Below, piece by piece: positions 1 to 4,554 of a DNA stretch of 5,547 bases (the stretch's first letter is position 1; every line of letters starts with the position of its first letter). This DNA is from an uncultured Armatimonadota bacterium. Its GTDB lineage: Bacteria; Armatimonadota; Armatimonadia; Armatimonadales; Armatimonadaceae. A program made the translations under genes and the position numbers. The DNA is taken from NCBI GenBank assembly GCA_903915615.1, contig CAIWTR010000567.1, positions 1-5,547 of the forward strand, read 5' to 3'. The notes below the pieces were generated by a model. That model ran no database searches. It was given only the letters and a program-made list of their open reading frames with translations, and had not been told where the DNA came from.

Positions 1-66
1 CGCAGCAATCAAAATCTCTCCGGTGTTCTCCCCAAGGGATGTCTCAGAAATTTCAGATTCACCGTT
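1..66 (-). pseudogene. C-terminal fragment of a second ceramidase-like gene (paralogue remnant, cut by window edge)
   Basis: Read on the minus strand from 66 to 1, this stretch encodes 22 residues whose last 17, ISETSLGENTGEILIAA, match the C-terminus of the neighbouring ceramidase-like protein (VSETSLGENTGDILIAA) at 15 of 17 positions. At the DNA level, 1-50 matches 122-171 at about 43 of 50 bases. Over the 17 aligned codons I count 8 base changes: 6 are synonymous and 2 are conservative (V/I, D/E). The frame is closed upstream by TAA at 67-69, and only 13 nt separate it from the stop of the intact gene, so there is no room for the rest of a gene. It is the 3' tail of a lost or truncated paralogue that may continue left of the window. 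The frame is shifted relative to the intact gene, so simple stop readthrough would not join them. Confidence 0.75.
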
Positions 67-79
67 TTACCAACTAGCC

Positions 80-1348
80 TTACTTCGTCGGTGTTGGAGC
101 TCCATCAATCAGACGGCGCCACGCGGCAATCAGAATGTCACCCGTGTTTTCACCAAGGGATGTCTCAGAAACATAGTCATAGCGACGGAAACTGCCAAAG
201 TCAACGCTCGTCAAAATGTAGCCAAAGGCATCCTGCGTCAAGCCAAGCACCATATTGGTTTTGCCCTTCATTTTGCGCTTGATATACATCCCGATGTTTG
301 GCAATGCCTCTCCCGGCGCCGTCACCAGCTGTGCATCTCCGACGTTGATAACGCTTACGCGCGTCGAAATCTTCTTTCCCGGAAGCGTCGGATACTTTAG
401 TGGGCTAGCCTGAACGACGGCCCAGAGAAGCGCGGAGTCAACAGGAAAAACAACGTTCTCGGTCTTGATAAACAGTTTTGGAGCATCCTGCGGCTTTGCT
501 TTGCCAATGATGCGAAGCGCCTCGGATGCCATCAACTTGCCGATACGCAGACACTCTTCCCACGTCCGCGCATCTTCCCAGTAGCCACGCACCGGGTCCT
601 TTGGTTTGTCGAGTAGCCGGTTGTCCGCGGTAACCATCCCGCCCTGCGCACTGTTCATAAACACCGCAACACCGCCGGCTGCGGCTTCGATCGCGTCGTA
701 CATCGGGGAAATACAATCCGCGCTCAGCAGGCCAACACTGTTTCCAAGCACTTCTGGATGAATCGCATAGTTGACCAATGTCCCGATAGCCTTGCCATCT
801 TTGCCGATCGCCTGCATCACCGCCATCCGACGGTCATACAGATCTGGCGCGTAGTAGTTGTACGCGATGCGTCCCTGGGCATCTTCATGATGCACCTTTA
901 GCGATGCTGGTTTGGCTTTATCGATGGCTTCATTTATGGCATCCGCAGCAAGAGCACAGACCTTGTCAAGCCACTTGAGGTCGCCGGAGTAGCCACCTTT
1001 ACCATCCGGGAATGCGTAGTAATCAGGTGCTGAGTGGGTGTGCGTTGCGCCGATCAGGATGTTATCTCCCGGGATGCGCGTGACCTTTGCCCGGATGCGA
1101 TCACCGAGAACTGCCGGGAAACCAAGTGCATCGATACCAACGAATGCAAGCCCTGTTGTCCCCTGCCTAAGATAGAGAACACGCACGCCGATTTCTCCCC
1201 GCTTTCCCTTCACGGGGGCGGTTGGTCCTAACCCTCCGGAAACAGGTAGCAGTGGATTGGGAGTCGTGATCCGCATCGCTGCGCCAGCGACCAAACCGGT
1301 GGCGTTCCCGCCAGATTGAGATTGCGGTTGTGAATACATTGATTTCAT
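80..1348 (-). CDS. Neutral/alkaline non-lysosomal ceramidase-family protein
   Basis: A 422-residue protein resembling the N-terminal catalytic domain of neutral ceramidases, zinc amidases that cleave N-acyl-sphingosine. Many bacterial relatives have no proven substrate. Candidate zinc ligands by family analogy are all present: H103/H105 in ATHTHSAPD, H197 in NYAIHPE, E347 in APGEALPN and Y377 in AFGY. The usual nucleophile region (GDxSPN in characterised ceramidases) is replaced by NSAQGGMVTADN at 232-243, so ceramide hydrolysis is doubtful. The C-terminal immunoglobulin-like domain of full-length enzymes is absent. The start at 1348 is chosen because AGGA (minus strand, 1359-1362) lies 10 nt upstream. 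The frame stays open to 1705, with another ATG at 1462, but that extension (N-terminal part LALNVPNHPLDTHTGRNP) resembles nothing I know and would run antisense to the GH16 gene. No signal peptide is visible from any start, which is odd for this normally exported family. Family call firm; substrate unknown. Confidence 0.85.
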   Translation of the reverse strand: MKSMYSQPQSQSGGNATGLVAGAAMRITTPNPLLPVSGGLGPTAPVKGKRGEIGVRVLYLRQGTTGLAFVGIDALGFPAVLGDRIRAKVTRIPGDNILIGATHTHSAPDYYAFPDGKGGYSGDLKWLDKVCALAADAINEAIDKAKPASLKVHHEDAQGRIAYNYYAPDLYDRRMAVMQAIGKDGKAIGTLVNYAIHPEVLGNSVGLLSADCISPMYDAIEAAAGGVAVFMNSAQGGMVTADNRLLDKPKDPVRGYWEDARTWEECLRIGKLMASEALRIIGKAKPQDAPKLFIKTENVVFPVDSALLWAVVQASPLKYPTLPGKKISTRVSVINVGDAQLVTAPGEALPNIGMYIKRKMKGKTNMVLGLTQDAFGYILTSVDFGSFRRYDYVSETSLGENTGDILIAAWRRLIDGAPTPTK

Positions 1349-1507
1349 TGCGTAGCGGTCCTGTAAGTCATCAGTAATGCGCTTCACCGTTCCCTTTGCG
1401 CCACGCGGATTCCTGCCGGTGTGCGTATCCAAGGGGTGGTTTGGCACGTTTAGAGCAAGCATGAGATGTACGCGAATAAAGGAATCAGAGGCTTCATCGT
1501 TGTAACA
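1349..1507. promoter_or_regulatory. Divergent intergenic region between ceramidase-like and GH16 genes
   Basis: About 159 bp separate the two chosen start codons, so promoters for both genes should lie here. I see no convincing -35/-10 pair. The best plus-strand candidate is TTGGCA at 1441-1446 followed by a poor -10 near 1464-1470. The palindrome found downstream of the GH16 gene (GTTTCGAAAC) does not occur here. If the ceramidase-like gene really starts at 1462 on the minus strand, the region shrinks to about 45 bp. Confidence 0.4.
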
Positions 1508-2317
1508 ATGCGTATGATTTCCCGTACTGTGCTCTGTAGTTTTGCTCTCACATCGCTTCTGCTTGGCAGTGTCGCGGCACACGCGCAGCGACCTGCTCAG
1601 GGACCGATCAGCCGTGATGTGATCCAGCCGGAGAAGCTGGGCTACCGGATGGTTTGGGAGGATGAGTTCAACGGTACAAAGCTCGACACAACGAAATGGC
1701 GCCACCGTGGGCTTGGGGCGCGGGCCCTTGCATTTGTGAGTGAGGATGCCGTTGAAGTCAAGGATGGCTACATCTATCTGTGGGCGAAACGGGATGCGGC
1801 GGGCCGGATGCTCGGCAGCGCAATCGGAACTCAGCAGACATTTATGTCACGCTATGGTTACTACGAATGCCGGGCACAAGTCCAAAAGTCATGGGGTCAA
1901 TGGGGTGCATTCTGGCTTCAGTCCAACCAGATTTCGGCGGGCGAGGACCCGGCTGTCTACGGTGCGGAAATCGATGTCATGGAGTGCTTCCGTAAGCTCG
2001 GACCCGACATTGTCTCGCACAATGTGCACTGGGCTTATGGACCAAATCAGAAGAGCACCCGCGGGATGCAATCAACGCTCAAGGGACTTGGAACTGGCTT
2101 TCACACATATGGCGTTGAGTGGACACCTGAGAAGTACATATTTTACGTGGATGGCATGAAGTTCTATGAAGTCACACAAGGCATTTCTAAAATCAAGGAA
2201 TACATGATTTTGAGCATGGAGTATCCAGGCAATCCGCAGGATATGGTGCGATCGATTTTGCCGGACGCGATGATTGTGGACTACGTCCGGGTTTGGCAAA
2301 AGCCAGGCGTGAACTAA
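1508..2317 (+). CDS. Secreted glycoside hydrolase family 16 protein
   Basis: A 269-residue endo-glycanase of the GH16 fold, which covers laminarinases, lichenases, agarases and carrageenases. The family acts by a retaining mechanism on beta-1,3/1,4-glucans or galactans. The catalytic motif is intact as AEIDVMECF, with E154 as predicted nucleophile, D156 as helper and E159 as acid/base. The M between D and E makes this the beta-bulge form typical of laminarinase-like members. Other family features are WEDEFNG (about 51-57) near the mature N-terminus, YGYYECRAQ (about 116-124), GAFWLQ (133-138) and a closing VDYVRVWQ strand. Residues 1-26 form a signal peptide (basic start, hydrophobic core, AHA cleavage site before Q27), so the product is exported. 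Starts at 1466 and 1514 are possible; 1508 gives the cleanest signal peptide, but no strong ribosome binding site decides it. It is a single catalytic domain with no binding module. The substrate cannot be read from the sequence. Confidence 0.93.
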   Translation: MRMISRTVLCSFALTSLLLGSVAAHAQRPAQGPISRDVIQPEKLGYRMVWEDEFNGTKLDTTKWRHRGLGARALAFVSEDAVEVKDGYIYLWAKRDAAGRMLGSAIGTQQTFMSRYGYYECRAQVQKSWGQWGAFWLQSNQISAGEDPAVYGAEIDVMECFRKLGPDIVSHNVHWAYGPNQKSTRGMQSTLKGLGTGFHTYGVEWTPEKYIFYVDGMKFYEVTQGISKIKEYMILSMEYPGNPQDMVRSILPDAMIVDYVRVWQKPGVN

Positions 2318-2339
2318 GAGTATTTTTCTTTCTTTGGGG

Positions 2340-2351
2340 TGTTTCGAAACA
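2340..2351. promoter_or_regulatory. Perfect 12-bp palindrome TGTTTCGAAACA, candidate operator (site 1)
   Basis: The sequence equals its own reverse complement over all 12 bases. Its 10-bp core GTTTCGAAAC recurs exactly at 2449-2458, 108 bp downstream. It lies 22 bp after the GH16 stop and about 210 bp before apbE. A short symmetric site with a central CG is typical of operators for dimeric sugar-responsive repressors such as the LacI family, but no regulator gene is in view, so the binder is unknown. Confidence 0.5.
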
Positions 2352-2373
2352 GTTAAAGGCAAAGAGCAGCAAG

Positions 2374-2413
2374 TGTGGACTCCGTCAGGGTTTGGCAGAA
2401 GCCAGGCGTTCAC
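2374..2413 (+). pseudogene. Decayed copy of the GH16 3' end (direct repeat of 2275-2314)
   Basis: These 40 bases match the end of the GH16 gene (2275-2314) at about 35 positions, 99 bp downstream. They encode VDSVRVWQKPGVH where the intact gene ends VDYVRVWQKPGVN. Three of the five base changes are synonymous (CGG/AGG, CAA/CAG, GTG/GTT). The reading frame is open from 2357 to a TGA at 2540-2542, but it has no ATG, no homology upstream of the repeat and no stop at the position matching the parent. It is therefore a remnant of a second GH16 copy and not a gene. The palindrome follows both copies (27 bp after copy 1, 36 bp after copy 2), so the duplicated unit seems to include the flanking non-coding DNA. 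Confidence 0.7.
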
Positions 2414-2447
2414 AACCCATCCGTAGACATTCACAAGTCATCTTTTT

Positions 2448-2459
2448 CGTTTCGAAACG
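2448..2459. promoter_or_regulatory. Perfect 12-bp palindrome CGTTTCGAAACG, candidate operator (site 2)
   Basis: This second copy shares the GTTTCGAAAC core with the site at 2340-2351. The outermost pair differs (C..G here, T..A there), but each site stays symmetric, as expected if dyad symmetry itself is selected. It ends 100 bp before the apbE start, a reasonable place for an operator of the apbE-DUF2271-PepSY unit. No clear terminator or promoter is visible elsewhere in 2318-2559. Confidence 0.5.
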
Positions 2460-2559
2460 GTCACAATTTTTTGCTCTCTGCCGGATGGCACATTTGCAAG
2501 CCCTTGGATGCGCGTATTCATCAACAATTCACTTTCCCGTGAGAAGATAGTCGAACGCG

Positions 2560-3408
2560 ATGAACATCCTGAAGGCACTCCGGCGGCCAAAAGTCATCCC
2601 CTATCAATTTCACTACGAGGGAATTTTGGGGACAAGCGCATCGCTGCGGTTTGACTGCATCGATGCCGACCTGGCTGAAGAAGCCTGCGAGCGTTCCTTT
2701 GAACATATCGCTCAGCTGGAAGAAATATTCAGCAGCTACAACCCGAAAAGCACGCTGATGGAATGGCACGGCATACAACCCCTTCCACGAGAGCTTTGCT
2801 CTGTGCTCGATCATGCCGAGGAGTGGCGTATTAGAACCGGAGGCGCATTTGCTCCGGGCGTCACCCACCCCAATGCCTGCTGGGAAAAGCTGAGTGATTC
2901 CACGTATCGCCGGCTGGATGTTCCTCCCTTCACCCTAAATGCCATCGCCAAAGGGGCTATCGTGGATGGTGTCGCTCGGTTAATCGAACAAGCCTACCCT
3001 GACATCTCCCAAATCGTCGTGAACATCGGGGGAGACCTCTGCGTCCGAGGTGCCAAGCCGGTGAGAGCCGGTGTACAGAGCTCGGATGACGGCGCGTCCC
3101 CACTAACTGTCATCGGGCTCTGCAATCAAGCCATCGCCACCAGCGGAACCGCACGGCGAGGATTACACATCCGGGATCCGAGGACAGCCAAACCTGTTTC
3201 GCATACACCCCTTGTGAGTGTCGTAGCACCAACAGCCCAGCTCGCCGACATCCTGTCGACAGCATGTTCTGTTCTAACAATTCCAGAGAGCCTTGCGCTC
3301 ATCGCATCCACACCTGAAGCAGAGGCGATTTTAGTGGACGCGGATGGGCAACCCTTTAGATCATCTGGCTGGATGCAGCTGGAGCGACAGGCACGAACTG
3401 CCTGTTAG
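2560..3408 (+). CDS. apbE: ApbE-family FAD:protein FMN transferase
   Basis: Transfers FMN from FAD onto a Thr/Ser side chain of a target protein using Mg2+, making covalent flavoproteins for redox chains. Family landmarks appear in order in the 282 residues: GTSAS at 24-28 (the usual GT near the N-terminus), SSYNPKS at 58-64, TGGAF at 93-97, NAIAKGAIVDG at 127-137 (flavin-binding IAKG), NIGGD at 155-159, ATSG at 193-196, HIRDPRT at 203-209, and LADILSTA at 228-235 with D230 and T234 as the expected metal-binding pair. It is slightly short for the family, mainly around residue 100, where the usual FDPTV-type stretch is AFAPGV. The N-terminus (MNILKALRRP) has no lipobox or hydrophobic signal, whereas most characterised ApbE proteins are exported. 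TAG at 2548-2550 in frame rules out an earlier start; the upstream GAGAAG (2541-2546) is a weak, distant binding site. It heads a three-gene unit whose next gene starts 11 nt after its stop. Confidence 0.93.
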   Translation: MNILKALRRPKVIPYQFHYEGILGTSASLRFDCIDADLAEEACERSFEHIAQLEEIFSSYNPKSTLMEWHGIQPLPRELCSVLDHAEEWRIRTGGAFAPGVTHPNACWEKLSDSTYRRLDVPPFTLNAIAKGAIVDGVARLIEQAYPDISQIVVNIGGDLCVRGAKPVRAGVQSSDDGASPLTVIGLCNQAIATSGTARRGLHIRDPRTAKPVSHTPLVSVVAPTAQLADILSTACSVLTIPESLALIASTPEAEAILVDADGQPFRSSGWMQLERQARTAC

Positions 3409-3412
3409 GAGG
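3407..3412 (+). promoter_or_regulatory. Strong ribosome binding site AGGAGG for the DUF2271 gene
   Basis: A consensus AGGAGG overlaps the apbE stop codon (TAG, 3406-3408) and sits 7 nt before the ATG at 3420. It fixes that start and points to cotranscription with apbE. It is the clearest Shine-Dalgarno sequence in the window. Confidence 0.85.
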
Positions 3413-3419
3413 ATGACAG

Positions 3420-3911
3420 ATGTGGTTTCAGACATCCAAGAAATGGGATAGCGCATTTGAGCTGGCGGTTACTTTTGAAGTGATCTCCCCGGCAGGCGGT
3501 CGCTATCGCCGGCCATACGTGGCAGTGTTCATCGAAGACCAAAAGGGCAAGCCAGTTCGCACCGTTGAGCTTTGGTATCAACGCGGAAAAGGCGCCAGAT
3601 GGCTACGCGACCTCAGGAACTGGTACCGCGGTGAAGTGGACCGGATGAACCGTGAAGGTGGAGATTTGGCATCCTCGATGTCCGGGCCAACACGTCAACC
3701 AGGCGTGTACACCGTCATCTGGGATGGCAAAAACGATGCGGGTAAAGTCGTTGATCAAGGAACATACGCCATCAGTCTCGAAATCGCACGTGAGCATGGA
3801 AGCTACCAGTTGATGCGTAAGGAGATGGAGTTGATCACAAAGCCAGTCAAAGTTGAGTTACCTGGCAATACCGAAATCAAGAGTGCAACCTTTGAGTTCC
3901 GTAAAAAGTGA
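3420..3911 (+). CDS. DUF2271 family protein, candidate flavinylated partner of ApbE
   Basis: A 163-residue protein matching my recollection of DUF2271 (COG3656). Features seen are RRPYVAVFIEDQKGKPVRT (30-48), LRDLRNWYRG (62-71), TRQPGVYTVIWDGKNDAG (91-108) and SLEIAREHGSYQ (119-130). The WDGKNDAG..V..GTY stretch resembles the FlgD-type beta-sandwich repeat. Biochemical function is not established. Homologues commonly sit beside apbE and PepSY membrane genes, as here. SGPT at 88-91 resembles the [ST]GA[TS] site to which ApbE attaches FMN, with Pro in place of Ala, so T91 is a possible acceptor; this is inference. The start is fixed by AGGAGG 7 nt upstream. Family members I recall are periplasmic with a signal peptide, but MWFQTSKKWDSAFELAVTFE has none, and apbE ends too close to allow an upstream one. 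The 3' end overlaps the next gene if that starts at a GTG or TTG. Confidence 0.82.
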   Translation: MWFQTSKKWDSAFELAVTFEVISPAGGRYRRPYVAVFIEDQKGKPVRTVELWYQRGKGARWLRDLRNWYRGEVDRMNREGGDLASSMSGPTRQPGVYTVIWDGKNDAGKVVDQGTYAISLEIAREHGSYQLMRKEMELITKPVKVELPGNTEIKSATFEFRKK

Positions 3912-4506
3912 TAAGGCCCCGAGGCCTCTCAGCCTACGAATCCACTCGGCGATTCGCTGGCTGCATACCTACATTTCACTTGTCACACTGCTGATTGTGC
4001 TGTTTTTCAGCATCACAGGTTTCACTCTCAACCACGCAGAGTGGTCATCTGGTGGACTTACACAAAAGGAAGTAACCGGCACCATCGATGTCAACTGGCT
4101 AAACATCACGGCTCCAGACAAGCTCAATATTGCCGAAAAGCTGCGCGAGGACCACAGCCTTCGTGGACATGTGGATGAGCTTCGCATCGATGACCGTGAG
4201 TGCACCGTCATGTTCAAGGCTCCCGGGTACGCAGCGGATGCATTCATTGATGTCAAAACCGGCCAGTACCAAATGACAATATTGGAGGAGGGAAAGCTAG
4301 CCATGATGAACGACCTCCACAAGGGTCGCTATTCCGGTAAGGCTTGGGGCATCCTCATTGATGCAGCTGCGATTCTCCTCACTGTCATCTCGCTTAGCGG
4401 GCTTGGCTTACTTTTCTTTCTCAAGCGTATCCGGACCGGCGGGTTGCTTGTTGTCGCTGCAGGAGCGCTACTTTTGGGGGTTGCTGTGTACATCACGCTG
4501 CGCTAG
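3883..4506 (+). CDS. PepSY-associated transmembrane protein (COG3295-like)
   Basis: An inner-membrane protein of about 207 residues, likely the electron-transfer partner of the apbE-DUF2271 pair. From the GTG start, a basic segment with RWLHTY leads into helix 1 (about 29-48, ending TGFTLNH). A soluble PepSY-like region follows (about 52-140, including VDELRIDDRECTVMFKAPG), then NDLHKGRYSGKAWG, helix 2 (about 155-180) and helix 3 (about 186-205). Histidines at the membrane edges (H28 in RWLH, H51 in LNH, H146 in DLHKGR) are conserved in the family as I remember it and could ligate haem. The start is uncertain. There is no ATG before helix 1; in-frame options are TTG 3853, GTG 3883 and TTG 3892, all overlapping the end of the DUF2271 gene, and none has a good binding site. 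Translational coupling to that gene is likely. A short inverted repeat, AGGCC (3914-3918) with GGCCT (3923-3927), lies just past the upstream stop. Confidence 0.85.
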   Translation: MQPLSSVKSDKAPRPLSLRIHSAIRWLHTYISLVTLLIVLFFSITGFTLNHAEWSSGGLTQKEVTGTIDVNWLNITAPDKLNIAEKLREDHSLRGHVDELRIDDRECTVMFKAPGYAADAFIDVKTGQYQMTILEEGKLAMMNDLHKGRYSGKAWGILIDAAAILLTVISLSGLGLLFFLKRIRTGGLLVVAAGALLLGVAVYITLR

Positions 4507-4524
4507 CGCAATTTCACCGCTAGC
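4499..4524. other. Nested palindromes at the end of the PepSY gene
   Basis: TGCGCTAGCGCA (4499-4510) is a perfect 12-bp palindrome spanning the TAG stop codon. In addition GCTAGCG (4502-4508) can pair with CGCTAGC (4518-4524) across a 9-nt loop. No T-run follows (CTCTCATCGTC), so this is not a standard intrinsic terminator. It could be a weak hairpin that separates the redox unit from the next gene, or chance symmetry around a CTAG stop context. Confidence 0.35.
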
Positions 4525-4554
4525 CTCTCATCGTCAAATACGATACACAGGCGC

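Noticed and set aside
438..716. Minus-strand 92-codon frame inside the ceramidase-like gene
   Set aside because: Cys/Arg-rich, no family features, wholly inside a well-supported gene in another frame.
1349..1705. Upstream extension of the ceramidase-like frame to 1705 (119 more codons)
   Set aside because: It has no recognisable homology or signal peptide and runs antisense to the 5' part of the GH16 gene. An AGGA site supports the start at 1348. A start at 1462 is not fully excluded.
2072..2434. Minus-strand frame with a repeated AWLLPNPD peptide
   Set aside because: The repeated peptide is only the antisense reading of the duplicated GH16 3' end; there is no independent support for coding.
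2494..2520. Possible promoter TTGCAA / TATTCA ahead of apbE
   Set aside because: The spacing is 15 bp and both boxes are poor matches; too weak to list as a feature.
3914..3927. AGGCC/GGCCT inverted repeat as an intrinsic terminator
   Set aside because: The stem is 5 bp with no T-run and lies inside the start of the PepSY gene, so termination there would make no sense.
4491..4524. A third 3'-tail echo after the PepSY gene (TCAC..CGCTAGC twice)
   Set aside because: Only about 11 bases match and they are largely the GCTAGC palindrome, so chance or local dyad symmetry explains it.
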